This document shows positions 27,903 through 37,500 of a DNA stretch of 64,000 nucleotides, piece after piece; position 1 is the first letter of the stretch; each line of letters starts with the position of its first letter. The notes beneath the pieces were generated by a model. The model was not told the origin of the DNA. It worked only from the letters and a program-made list of their open reading frames with translations, and did no database searches. Where the stretch lies: the NCBI GenBank assembly GCA_029861535.1, contig JAOTZC010000003.1, forward strand, positions 1 through 64,000. The letters are read 5' to 3'. A program made the translations under genes and the position numbers. The stretch comes from Gammaproteobacteria bacterium. GTDB taxonomy: Bacteria > Pseudomonadota > Gammaproteobacteria > Steroidobacterales > Woeseiaceae.

Positions 27903-28391
27903 ATGGACTTTCTACGCAGTGACGGCGCCCGCACAGGGCTTTTCTTCGGCGCCACGTCCGGCGTCATAACGACTATTGGTCTGCTTACCGGGCTGAATGC
28001 CGGCACACATTCGCTCGCTGCCGTACTCGGCGGAATACTTGTCATTGCCGTTGCAGACTCGATGTCGGATGCGCTTGGAATACATCTGGCCGAAGAGGCA
28101 GATCCAAATACGACGCACAATCATGTCTGGTCTGCGACGATCTCGACGTTTATTACTAAGTTTGTGTTCGCCGGAAGTTTCGCCATTCCGCTGCTACTAC
28201 TGCCACTGCAGCAGGCCGTCTGGGTCTCAATTGCCTGGGGCATGGTCGTTATTATCGTGCTGAGCTATTTTCTCGCCAAAGCGCAGCATGAGCGCGCGCT
28301 GCCGATAATTGCGGAACACGTCGGGATCGCGAGCCTAGTTGTAGTATTGTCGCATTTGATTGGCGCTTGGGTCGGTTCGACCTTCGGATGA
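27903..28391 (+). CDS. VIT/CCC1-like membrane protein
   Basis: The product is 162 aa from ATG 27903; an ATG at 27876 that overlaps the GNAT gene is possible but adds non-family residues. It has about five hydrophobic segments. The opening GLFFGATSGVITTIGLLTGLNAG and the ADSMSDALGIHLAEEAD segment resemble the VIT1/CCC1 iron/manganese transporter family, though shorter and without an obvious ferritin-like domain. GGTGAGG lies only 2 nt upstream of the start. Metal transport is an inference. Confidence 0.6.
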   Translation: MDFLRSDGARTGLFFGATSGVITTIGLLTGLNAGTHSLAAVLGGILVIAVADSMSDALGIHLAEEADPNTTHNHVWSATISTFITKFVFAGSFAIPLLLLPLQQAVWVSIAWGMVVIIVLSYFLAKAQHERALPIIAEHVGIASLVVVLSHLIGAWVGSTFG

Positions 28392-28395
28392 GCAG

Positions 28396-28812
28396 GTGAC
28401 AGCAAAACGGTTTCGCTCAAAAATAGACTGGTGGATTGCTCTGCTGCTGGCCGCGACAGTGGTGATACTGCTTATAGCGCTCGTTTCCTTTGCGTATCAG
28501 AACACAAGTGCCTTGGAGGCGTTGGTAATGATCGGCGGAACCCTTATTGTGGTCGCATTGCTTATATGGATGTCGATTGGCACATACTACAGTGTTGACA
28601 AGAATACACTCAAGATCGTCGCGGGGCCGATTCGTTGGAAGGTGCCAATTGATGAGATAACATCGGTCGAACGAACTCGCAGCCCCATTTCATCACCTGC
28701 GCTGTCCCTCGACAGGCTACGGATCCGCTATTCAGGCAAAAAAAGCGTCATGATTTCGCCGGCGGACAAAAAACGCTTCATGAAAGCCCTCGGGCTCGAG
28801 TTGACGAACTAA
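28396..28812 (+). CDS. Bacterial PH-domain membrane protein
   Basis: From GTG 28396 the protein is 138 aa. It has two helices (WWIALLLAATVVILLIALVSFAY and ALVMIGGTLIVVALLIWMSIG), then a soluble bPH-like domain TYYSVDKNTLKIVAGPIRWKVPIDEITSVE... ending ISPADKKRFMKALG. Such proteins are common and of unknown function. It begins 4 nt after the VIT-like gene. Confidence 0.78.
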   Translation: MTAKRFRSKIDWWIALLLAATVVILLIALVSFAYQNTSALEALVMIGGTLIVVALLIWMSIGTYYSVDKNTLKIVAGPIRWKVPIDEITSVERTRSPISSPALSLDRLRIRYSGKKSVMISPADKKRFMKALGLELTN

Positions 28813-28832
28813 CGGCAACGGAGGAACCTCTG

Positions 28833-29240
28833 ATGGCAACACCGAAACAGCTTGATTCGACTTTCGTTGTTACCGATTCGAACTTCGTTGCCGAGACGAT
28901 AGGCGTTACCGACACAATTTGGGCGGACATCGACGCGACGTACGGAGACTTCAAAGGGCGCACACTAATTTCGAGTTTTGCGTTTGCCGATGCCTGGCCA
29001 ACGTGGGAAATGCATCCGGCCGGCGATGAATTCGTCTGTCTACTCGACGGTGACGTCGAAATGACTTTGGCGCTGCCCGACGGCGATAAGACCGTCCGCC
29101 TTAGTGAGTCCGGTGCATTCGTCCTAGTGCCGAAAGGAATCTGGCATACCGCCAATCCGCACCGACCGACGCGCATGCTATTCGTGACGCCGGGCCAAGG
29201 TACCGAGAATCGTGAACAGCCAGTCCGCGAATCACGCTAA
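28833..29240 (+). CDS. Cupin-domain protein (paralogue of the 24682 gene)
   Basis: The 135-aa protein has the cupin pattern MHPAGDEFVCLLDGDVEM and VLVPKGIWHTA, closely matching the earlier cupin (EMHP.GDE, VPKG.WH, TPGxG). A strong GGAGG precedes the ATG. The two copies, 4 kb apart in one gene run, suggest an old duplication with the intervening genes added or retained. Function is not determined. Confidence 0.85.
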   Translation: MATPKQLDSTFVVTDSNFVAETIGVTDTIWADIDATYGDFKGRTLISSFAFADAWPTWEMHPAGDEFVCLLDGDVEMTLALPDGDKTVRLSESGAFVLVPKGIWHTANPHRPTRMLFVTPGQGTENREQPVRESR

Positions 29241-29243
29241 TCA

Positions 29244-29642
29244 ATGAGTGTGACGAATGAAGGGGTCGACTGGCGCCAACTGCGTGAATTCACCGGTGTT
29301 GAACTGACGAAGTCCCATGTTTTGTCGTGGCATGTCGAGGGCGACACATTGATGATTGATGTCGATGTATTGCTTACGCCGGAACACGCTTTCTATGAAA
29401 AGCCACGACCTGCGGAGAGAAATTGCGTTCGACCCGCCATGATCGAGTTCCCGCATTGCGAGGCCGTTAGCGTGAACGGTGTCGCAATGGACGAGCCGCT
29501 GAGCGACACGAGCGCGAGGCTGGAGCTGGGTGCTATCAAGGGACTGACGCGTATGGACGATGGGCCGTTTGAGATAACTGGCGAGTTTGGCACTGTGTTG
29601 GTCGATGCGGAAAGGCCGATTCTCCGCCTACAGCGCAAGTAA
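29244..29642 (+). CDS. Conserved-looking protein of unknown function
   Basis: The 132-aa soluble protein shows no signal peptide or membrane segment. It has a short charged start (MSVTNEGVDWRQLREFTGVEL), a beta-rich central part (VDVLLTPEHAFYEKPRPAERN) and C-terminal GPFEITGEFGTVLVDAERPI. I do not recognise the family. It begins 3 nt after the cupin stop, so it is probably co-translated with it. Confidence 0.72.
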   Translation: MSVTNEGVDWRQLREFTGVELTKSHVLSWHVEGDTLMIDVDVLLTPEHAFYEKPRPAERNCVRPAMIEFPHCEAVSVNGVAMDEPLSDTSARLELGAIKGLTRMDDGPFEITGEFGTVLVDAERPILRLQRK

Positions 29643-29662
29643 CACAATTTGGAGGCATCACG

Positions 29663-30025
29663 ATGAACCTCGAAAAGCGAATTGACTATGTCGAAATCCC
29701 GGTGACTGATCCGGCATGTGCCCGCGACTTTTTCGTCGCGTTGTTCGGCTGGAGCAGTCAGGAATGGGGCGCTGATTACATTAGTTTTAGTGATGGTCGG
29801 TTGGCGGGCGGCTTTCGTCGATCGGATGAGCCAGCGCCATCGACCGGTGTGCTGATTGTGTTCTATAGCGAAAATCTCGAACGCGACCGTGAGCGCGTCG
29901 TCGAACTTGGGGCGACTATCAGTCAGGACATATTTTCATTTCCGGGAGGGCAACGATTTCATTTTACCGACCCTGTTGGTACTGAATATGCATTCTGGTC
30001 GGCGGCAGAAGCGGAGAAAGAATAA
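29663..30025 (+). CDS. VOC-family (glyoxalase/bleomycin-resistance-like) protein
   Basis: The 120-aa single-module protein has the beta-alpha-beta-beta-beta pattern: RIDYVEIPVTDPACARDFFVALFGW at the start and HFTDPVGTEYAFWS at the end. The paired modules usually bind a metal in a dimer. No substrate can be inferred. GGAGG stands before the ATG, and the next gene is upp. Confidence 0.85.
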   Translation: MNLEKRIDYVEIPVTDPACARDFFVALFGWSSQEWGADYISFSDGRLAGGFRRSDEPAPSTGVLIVFYSENLERDRERVVELGATISQDIFSFPGGQRFHFTDPVGTEYAFWSAAEAEKE

Positions 30026-30039
30026 CAAGGGGAAAATTG

Positions 30040-30663
30040 ATGGCCGAACTAGTTGATCATCCATGCGTGCAACATAAACTTGCGATCATTCGTGACGTTG
30101 ATACGGGACACAAGCGCTTTCGCGAGCTTTCGACCGAAATTACAAAATTTATTTGTTACGAAGCGCTAAAAAATGTCCGAACCAAGAATGTCACGGTGCA
30201 AACGCCGGTCGCTGAAGCGAAATGTCGAAAAATCGATACCGACTTGGTCGTTGTACCGATTCTCCGTGCGGGTGTTGGCATGCTGGATGGAATTCTCGAG
30301 CTCGTGCCAACTGCGCGCGTCGGCTTTGTTGGCTTGTATCGAGATGAAATCAGCAAAAATCCGGTTACTTATTACGAGCGATTTCCGCCTCAGATTCGGG
30401 GTGGCACCTGCATTATTATCGATCCGATGCTGGCGACCGGCGGCTCGACGGTCGCTGCTATCGATCTGCTAAAGGAAAACGGGGCCAATAATATTGTTGT
30501 CGTGTGTATCGTTACCTGCCCCGAGGGCATCGAGCTCGTTGAGGCCACGCACCCAGACGTCGCGGTTTATGCGGCGGCGATCGACGATCATCTCAATGAA
30601 AACAAATACATAGTGCCCGGTCTGGGCGATGCCGGAGACCGATTGTATGGTACGTCGCACTAA
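30040..30663 (+). CDS. upp: Uracil phosphoribosyltransferase
   Basis: Upp salvages uracil by making UMP from uracil and PRPP. I chose the ATG at 30040 (207 aa), with AAGGGG 7 nt upstream, over the TTG one codon earlier. Motifs: VPILRAGVGMLDGILEL, the PRPP loop IIIDPMLATGGS (about residues 128-139) and the C-terminal PGLGDAGDRLYGT uracil-binding segment. Length matches the family (208 aa). Confidence 0.96.
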   Translation: MAELVDHPCVQHKLAIIRDVDTGHKRFRELSTEITKFICYEALKNVRTKNVTVQTPVAEAKCRKIDTDLVVVPILRAGVGMLDGILELVPTARVGFVGLYRDEISKNPVTYYERFPPQIRGGTCIIIDPMLATGGSTVAAIDLLKENGANNIVVVCIVTCPEGIELVEATHPDVAVYAAAIDDHLNENKYIVPGLGDAGDRLYGTSH

Positions 30664-30733
30664 CGGCGGTAGTGCCGCTAGAGGTATGATGCAGCGGTGT
30701 ACCCGGCAGCACTAAGAACGATGAAGGGGCAAG

Positions 30734-31156
30734 ATGGCCGAGCTCAAAACCAAACCAACCAAGGCCAGCGTCTCGGCTTTTATCGATGCTATCGAAGACG
30801 GCCAGAAGAAAAAGGACGCCAAGAAAATAGCGGCAATGATGCGCAAGGCGACCGGCAGGCGTGCCAAAATGTGGGGCACGCAAATTGTGGGTTTCGGTTC
30901 CTACTATTACACTAATACCGCCGGCAAAGATTTTGAATGGCCATTGATCGGGTTTTCGCCTCGAAAGCAAGCGTTGAGCGTGTACATCATGCCCGGCGTC
31001 AGTCGATTCGATGGACTATTGAAGAAACTCGGAAAATACAAAAACGGAAAATCTTGCCTTTATATCAAGCGTTTGTCAGATGTGGACGAAAGGGTGATGG
31101 AACGACTGATAAACGAATCCGTCAAACGAATGCGTAAGGCATACAAGACAAAATAG
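30734..31156 (+). CDS. DUF1801-domain protein (YdhG/YobT-like)
   Basis: The 140-aa protein carries the DUF1801 fold: SVSAFIDAIEDGQKKKDAKKIAAMMRKATG at the start, then IVGFGSYYYTN, WPLIGFSPRKQALSVYIMPG and CLYIKRLSDVDERVMERLI. These are small soluble proteins of unknown function. It is 70 nt after upp. Confidence 0.88.
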   Translation: MAELKTKPTKASVSAFIDAIEDGQKKKDAKKIAAMMRKATGRRAKMWGTQIVGFGSYYYTNTAGKDFEWPLIGFSPRKQALSVYIMPGVSRFDGLLKKLGKYKNGKSCLYIKRLSDVDERVMERLINESVKRMRKAYKTK

Positions 31157-31167
31157 GCGTCAAAGCT

Positions 31168-31638
31168 ATGGGCGACACGATTATCACATCAACGTTGGAC
31201 GGAAACGTACTTATCGTCGAAACTACCGACGGCCCGGTAGCTTATGATTCAAAATTTCTGGTCGCGGCTTTATTGATCTATGTTGCGAAAGGAAGCGGTC
31301 AGATCGAACCAGAAGAATCGGCAAAAATGATCGAACTGATTCAGCAGCACTTCGAGTTACAAAGCGCGGAATCCCTCGAACTATTGACAAGGGCGATGAG
31401 TGAAATGGCCGAGCAGCCGAATCTTGGCCAGGCGCTGGCAGACCTGGCGCGCACGCTGTCGGACAAAGAGAAAGAAGATATTGCGTTAATGGCGCTTAAG
31501 GTGGTTGCTGCGGATGGTGCAGTAAGCGTTTCCGAAATGGATCAGTTCAACACCGCTGTTGAGGCGGCGAACATATCTGCGGAGATTGTACATCGCGCCT
31601 TCGACCGATATTTTGCGGAGACGATGCCCAGCGGCTGA
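31168..31638 (+). CDS. TerB-like (tellurite-resistance-type) protein
   Basis: The 156-aa protein has the all-helical TerB pattern, with LVAALLIYVAKGSGQIEPEESAKMIELI and ALMALKVVAADGAVSVSEMDQF. The acidic AADG.VS.SE segment is the hallmark. No other ter genes are present, so tellurite resistance should not be assumed. It starts 11 nt after the DUF1801 gene. Confidence 0.82.
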   Translation: MGDTIITSTLDGNVLIVETTDGPVAYDSKFLVAALLIYVAKGSGQIEPEESAKMIELIQQHFELQSAESLELLTRAMSEMAEQPNLGQALADLARTLSDKEKEDIALMALKVVAADGAVSVSEMDQFNTAVEAANISAEIVHRAFDRYFAETMPSG

Positions 31639-31672
31639 CGGTCTGACCGGCCGGGACGGCAGCGATACCTTC

Positions 31673-32179
31673 ATGCAAGCGCAATCCCATAACGACGCGT
31701 GGACACTACAGCGATCCGACGAAGTCGACATCGACGTCTTAATGGGTTGGTTCGACACCGAGGCCGAAGTAATAACTTGGGGCGGCCCTAAGTTCCGTTT
31801 CCCCTATACGCGCGAGTCCTTTCGAAAAGATTGCCACTGGCCCGAAATGGCGTCGTTCAGTCTACGCGACCCGTCCGAACAATTGTGTGCGTTTGGCCAA
31901 ATGTACGATCGAAATGGTCGCATCAATCTGGCTCGGTTAGTTGTGCGGCCGGATCGGCGCGGCAATGGAATCGGCCGACAACTTGTGACGATGTTGATGT
32001 CAGTCGGCCCAACTTTGCTGCCACTCGGTGAGTTTTCGTTGTTCGTTTTTCGCGACAATCTGCCGGCGCTAAAGTGTTACCGATCGTTGGGGTTTGAAAT
32101 TCAGGAATACCCGGCCGATCAGATTCTCAGCGATCAGTGCTATTACCTGACACGACCTGTCAAAGTTCAGCCGAAATAG
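31673..32179 (+). CDS. GNAT family N-acetyltransferase
   Basis: From the ATG at 31673 the protein is 168 aa. The acetyl-CoA-binding segment is RLVVRPDRRGNGIGRQLVTML (about residues 87-107), followed by FRDNLPALKCYRSLGFEIQEY. The track start at 31559 lies inside the TerB gene. It is the last gene of the plus-strand run and converges on uup. The substrate is unknown. Confidence 0.82.
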   Translation: MQAQSHNDAWTLQRSDEVDIDVLMGWFDTEAEVITWGGPKFRFPYTRESFRKDCHWPEMASFSLRDPSEQLCAFGQMYDRNGRINLARLVVRPDRRGNGIGRQLVTMLMSVGPTLLPLGEFSLFVFRDNLPALKCYRSLGFEIQEYPADQILSDQCYYLTRPVKVQPK

Positions 32180-32274
32180 CGGCTGCACGAAAGCAATATT
32201 AATCAATGTATATGTTCGCCATTTCTTGGGTTCGAACACTGTCGTTCGTCGGTGGATTCGGATGTCAGGTTGCG

Positions 32275-34179
32275 CTAATCCTGCACTTGATATGACTGTT
32301 GTAGGGCTTCGAGTACACCCCATCGATCAACGCGGGCGTGAAGCAGATCTTCTGTTTCGGCGAGCTCGGTGAGTGTTGCCTGAACAATTTTCTGCTCTTG
32401 CGCATAAAAATCGGGCGCGGACAAGACTTGCTGTAATTCTGCGAGCCGAGCTTCGAGCGTTTCGATCTCATCTGGCAGTTGCTCGAGTTCACGCTGGTCT
32501 TTGTAGCTGAGTTTCGTCGGCTTTTGCCGCTTTTTCCGTGCCGACGCCTGACGCCTGCGCTCTTCCGCAACGGTCGGGTCGTCGGTTTCGGTTAGCTGAT
32601 GACCCTGACGCAACCAATCGCGATAGCCGCCCACGTATTCCTGAATGCGACCATTCTCTTCGAACACAACGGTGCTTGTGACGACGTTGTCTAAAAATTC
32701 TCGGTCGTGGCTAACGACGATGAGGGTTCCCTGATATTCGCAGAGCTTTTCTTCAAGCACTTCCAGTGTCTCGATATCGAGGTCGTTGGTGGGTTCGTCG
32801 AGCACTAGCAAATTCGCCGCTTCAGTGAATAGCTTTGCCAGAATGACACGATTGCGCTCACCCCCGGAAAGTGATTTGACCGGCGTCATCGATCGCTTCG
32901 GGCTAAATAGAAAGCCTTTCAAATAGCCAACGATATGCCGATCCTTGCCGTTAAGCTTGATATACGTGCGGCCTTCGCCGACGTTATAGGCGACGGATTT
33001 TTCCAGATCCAGGGACTGCCGAAGCTGGTCGAAGTAACCGATTTCGAGGTTCGTGCCATGTTTGATCGTGCCAAGCTGTGGCTCGAGCTGCCCGAGTAGC
33101 AGCCGCAGCAGCGTAGTCTTGCCGACACCATTATTGCCGATAAGTCCTATACGATCGCCACGCGTAATCTTGATCGAAAAGTTTTCGATCAGCGGCTTGT
33201 CATAGCGAAAGCAGACATTGCGCGCGCGAATAACCTTGCGACCGGATTGTTCTGCCTCCTCAATGTGAATGCGAGCTTTCGAATCGCGTGACAGTCTTTG
33301 GGCACGTTCCTCGCGCATTTTTTTTAACGCACGGACGCGACCCTCATTGCGCGTCCGTCGCGCCTTGATCCCCTGCCGAACCCAGGCTTCTTCCTGCTCA
33401 AGCGTCTTGTCGAAGCGCGCATGCGCGGTGGCCTCGTCCGCAAGCGCTTTGTCTTTGCGGCGCAAGTATTCATCATAGTCGCCGGGCCAGCTCGTCAATT
33501 TGCCGAGATCGATTTCGACAATACGAGTTGCAAGGCGTTGCAGGAACGCACGATCGTGGGTGATAAAAAGGACGGCGCCGGGATACGCATACGCGCGGTC
33601 TTCGAGCCACTTTATCGTTGCAATGTCGAGATGGTTGGTGGGTTCGTCGAGCAACAACAAATCGGGCTTTTGTACCAGGGCTTTCGCCAGCGCCACTCGG
33701 CGCCGCCAACCGCCGGAAAGATCACGCATCGATCTATCGGCTGGCAAATTTAGATCGGTCATTGTCGATTCGACGCGCTGCTCAATATGCCAGCCGTCAC
33801 GGGCGTCGATGCGCGCATGCAGTTTTTCGAGCTCCTGCATCCCGGATGTGTCGAGGTCGAGCGACGAGCGGCGCTCGTACTCGACGAGCAGCGCCTCGAT
33901 TTCTTGAAGGCCGGAACGGACAACATCTCTTACCGGTTGGTTCATTGCTTCGGGTAGAGTTTGTGCGAGCTGGCTGATGACCAGGTCGGACTTGCGTATG
34001 ATCTCGCCGCGGTCGAAATCGATTTCGCCACTGATCAGCTTTAGTGTCGTCGATTTGCCGGCGCCATTGCGGCCGATCAGGCAGACACGCTCTCCCGGCT
34101 CGATCGCGAAATCTGCGTCAATCAGGATTTTCTGGTCGCCAAACTCCAGCGAGACTTCGTCAAAACGTAGCAGGGACAT
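32275..34179 (-). CDS. uup: ABC-F family ATPase Uup
   Basis: ABC-F proteins act on ribosomes or DNA rather than as transporters. The 634-aa protein has two ATPase domains: GRNGAGKST with LSGGWRRRVALAKAL and LLLLDEPTNHLD, then GNNGVGKTT with LSGGERNRVILAKLF and LVLDEPTNDLD. A charged C-terminal coiled coil follows (KRQKPTKLSYKDQRELEQL...), the Uup hallmark, which binds DNA in E. coli Uup. It is divergent from slyX across 64 nt. Confidence 0.94.
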   Translation of the reverse strand: MSLLRFDEVSLEFGDQKILIDADFAIEPGERVCLIGRNGAGKSTTLKLISGEIDFDRGEIIRKSDLVISQLAQTLPEAMNQPVRDVVRSGLQEIEALLVEYERRSSLDLDTSGMQELEKLHARIDARDGWHIEQRVESTMTDLNLPADRSMRDLSGGWRRRVALAKALVQKPDLLLLDEPTNHLDIATIKWLEDRAYAYPGAVLFITHDRAFLQRLATRIVEIDLGKLTSWPGDYDEYLRRKDKALADEATAHARFDKTLEQEEAWVRQGIKARRTRNEGRVRALKKMREERAQRLSRDSKARIHIEEAEQSGRKVIRARNVCFRYDKPLIENFSIKITRGDRIGLIGNNGVGKTTLLRLLLGQLEPQLGTIKHGTNLEIGYFDQLRQSLDLEKSVAYNVGEGRTYIKLNGKDRHIVGYLKGFLFSPKRSMTPVKSLSGGERNRVILAKLFTEAANLLVLDEPTNDLDIETLEVLEEKLCEYQGTLIVVSHDREFLDNVVTSTVVFEENGRIQEYVGGYRDWLRQGHQLTETDDPTVAEERRRQASARKKRQKPTKLSYKDQRELEQLPDEIETLEARLAELQQVLSAPDFYAQEQKIVQATLTELAETEDLLHARVDRWGVLEALQQSYQVQD

Positions 34180-34243
34180 GCGGGCAGCGGTGTTGTAAAA
34201 CGCCTAGGATACACTGGTCAGTCGCCAGCAACTGGAGAACACC

Positions 34244-34450
34244 ATGTCCGAACAACGCTTCATCGACATAGAGACGAAGCTCGCACATCAGGACCAGACA
34301 CTGATTGAACTTAATGCTGCCCTAACAAAACAACAGGAAACCATCATGACGCTTGAGCGCCTGTGCGCTTCAATGGCCGAACGGATCGCCTCACTCGATG
34401 AGGCTTTGCCGGGCGCTGAACACAGCAACGAGCGCCCACCTCATTATTGA
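34244..34450 (+). CDS. slyX: SlyX family protein
   Basis: SlyX is a short coiled-coil protein of unknown role. The 68-aa product has the heptad region IDIETKLAHQDQTLIELNAALTKQQETIMTLE and ends in a histidine/proline tail (NERPPHY), as family members do. GGAGAACACC precedes the ATG. Confidence 0.88.
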   Translation: MSEQRFIDIETKLAHQDQTLIELNAALTKQQETIMTLERLCASMAERIASLDEALPGAEHSNERPPHY

Positions 34451-34534
34451 ACAGTCAGGGTTGAGGAATAACCCTAACATCAAAATGCTTGCGTTGACGT
34501 ATAGTGTCGACCACGCCATGACGGAGGGACAGCG

Positions 34535-37500
34535 ATGTCATCGACTTTCAGGCTAGTGCTTTTTTCACTGTTGCTTTCAACCACAACAGCGTATTCCGCT
34601 GACGTATATATCCCCAGTGAGCTGCAGGGCTGGGAAGCCTGGGTACTTGAAGGCAAGGAGTATCGTGACTGCCCGTTCTACTTCAATCGTGGCAGCAGCG
34701 ACCGAGGCGACTACGTTTGTGCGTGGCCAAGTACCTTGGACCTCAGTGTCGATGAAAACGGTGGCCGTTTTACGCAACAGTGGACCGTTACGGCGGAAGA
34801 CGCGTGGCTGCCGCTACCGGGAAATACGGCCTATTGGCCTGATCAGGTCACGGCCAACGGCTCGCCGGTGGCCGTCGTTGAACATGATGGTATGCCCAGC
34901 GTTCGAGTTCAGCCGGGCAGATATCGATTGAACGGCCGTTTCGAGTGGGACGATCGCCCCGGCGTATTGCGCGTACCGCCGCAAAGCGGCCTGGTGGCGC
35001 TAACCGTCAATGGCCAGCGCATCGCCAAACCTGAAATTGATCGAAATGGCGTTTTTCTAGGCGAGCGTAAACGTGAAACGCAGGCGCGCGATGCGGTAAG
35101 CGTACAGGTTTACCGGCTAGTTTTGGACGATGTGCCGACGCGGCTCGTTACGCAAGTGCAGATCGATATCTCTGGAAGCGTCCGTGAGGAATTGTTCGGT
35201 CCGATATTGCCGGACGGCTTTGTGCCGTTATCCATTCAGAGCGCACTGCCTGCCCGGCTTGAGGCAGACGGCCAGCTGCGTGTGCAAGTCCGACCCGGTC
35301 GCTGGGAGGTGTCGCTGACAGCGCGCGCTCCTGAAGTGTTGAACTCGATAACACTGCCTGAAGCAGAGACTAATCTACCGGATACGGAAATTTGGAGTTA
35401 TCGTGCCAACGATCGACTGCGAGTGACTGCCGCCGAAGGACTGCCACCGGTCGATCCGTTGCGAGTTCAAGTCCCGGGTGGCTGGTCCGAGCTGCCGGCG
35501 TTTCGCATTGCCCGAGGAGAATCTCTCGAGATTACAGAGCGCAGTCGCGGCATGGCCGCGGCAGACAACGACCTCGGTCTAGGGCGCAAAATGTGGCTCG
35601 ACTTTGGTGGCGGCGGCTTCGTCGTGCAAGACAAAATTAGTGGCACGATGCGAGCCGACTGGCGACTCGACATGCAGCTGCCGTTTGCGCTGAAGAGCGC
35701 AACCGAGGGCGACGAAAATCTTCTAATCACTACCGGCGATGAGGAAGGTCAGACCGGCATCGAGATTCGTGAGGCGGATCTCGATGTGCTCGCACTCGGT
35801 CGCAGCGAGACGCGCGCGTCAATGCCTGTTACCGGCTGGGATGCACGCTTTGTCGACGTAGATACCGTTCTATATCTTCCACCGGGGCACAAATTGCTGG
35901 CCGCGCCGGGCGTGGACGCTGCGGACGGCAGCTGGGTTGGTCAGTGGGAATTGCTCGATTTTTTTCTGGTTCTAATCATTACGATCGCTGCATGGAAACT
36001 GTTTGGCCGCACATCCGGCATTATCGCGCTATTGGCTCTGACGCTGAGCTATCACGAAATCAATGCGCCGGCATGGCTGTGGCTGAACCTGTTGGTCGCC
36101 ATTGCGCTGCTGCGCGTGGCGCCGGCCGGCAAACTGCTCAATGCCGTGCGTGGGTATCTCGGGCTTAGCACATTGCTGCTCGTTTTTGCGCTAGTACCGT
36201 TTGTCGCCGGCCAGCTGCGCGTTGCAATCTATCCGCAGCTCGAACCGCAATGGAATCTGTGGCAATACGGTCGTACTTATAATGGTGGACTTGCGCCGAC
36301 GACGCTAAGTGTCGAAGAGGATGTGCCGGCGCGGGCACGACTCGCGGAGAAGGAAGCCATGTTTGCGACGGATCGCGTGGAATCCCTTGAAGAGATCATG
36401 GTGACAGGAGCTCAAATCGCGTCAACGAACTTCGCGCGTTATGCGCCGAATGCAATCGTTCAGGCGGGCCCGGGGATTCCGTCTTGGCAATGGAATGCCT
36501 ATCGATTGACGTGGAGCGGTCCCGTCGACGCCGAGCAGACTATGCGGCTGGTGGTTCTATCGCGCTGGGCCGTAACCCTGTTGCGATTTGTCGAGGTGCT
36601 GTTGTTGTTGTTGTTTACGGCGGTGCTCGCTGCCGAAGTCATTAAGAAGCGTTGGACGCTGCCGGGCGGGCTAAACATCGGTCGCAGTGCGACGACATGT
36701 CTGTTAACCGGCCTCATCGCGGTGTCGATGTTGGGAATTCCGGAGGCCAGGGCCGAACTACCGGATCGCGACCTTCTGAACGAACTCCAAAACCGCTTGC
36801 TGCAGCCACCGGACTGCGTGCCGCGCTGCGCGGAGATCGTCGCCGCCGATGTCGACATCGGAGAGTCTACGGTCAGCATGCGGCTGACGATCAATGCGCT
36901 CGAAGAAGTCGCGATCCCGCTGCCAGGCTCGCTTCGCGGCTGGCGGCCGGACGCGGTTGTTGTCGAAGGCTCGTCGTCGGCGCAAGTGTTGCGGGGTGCA
37001 AATCAGAATCTTTGGCTACGAGTACCCATTGGCCGCCATGTCGTTTCGATCAGCGGCAGCGCGGCGGTCGCTGACAGCCTGGAAATCGCTTTTCCGACAC
37101 CGCCGCGTGTCATTGAAGCGAGCGGTGATGGCTGGTTTATCGCTGGTATAAAAGATCGACGATTGTTATCTGGCTCGCTTCAGCTGACACGGCTGCAGAC
37201 GGATGAGGGCGGCGACGGTGCACCGCGATGGGAAAGCAGTCGTTTTCCGCCGTTTGTACACGTCAGCCGTACTGTCGAACTCGGTCTCGACTGGCGCGTG
37301 ACGACGACGGTGCAACGAATCGCGCCGATGCAAGGCGCGCTAACGCTGCAGCTGCCATTGATCGAAGGCGAGACCGTGCTGACAGACGATATGACGGTCG
37401 ACGACGGCAAGATTCTTGTATCGATGAATCCCACGCAGCGCACGGCGAGCTGGCAATCAAATCTGCCGCGAACATCGCCACTCGTTCTTTCCAGCGCCGC

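Noticed and set aside
31168-31638. Tellurite-resistance operon
   Set aside because: Only a single TerB-like gene is present, without TerC/D/Z partners, so a resistance system cannot be claimed.
36389-36409. TonB-dependent receptor gene
   Set aside because: The EEIMVTG motif is in the middle of a multi-helix protein that has no plug or beta-barrel pattern, so it is not a TonB-dependent receptor. It is kept as an oddity only.
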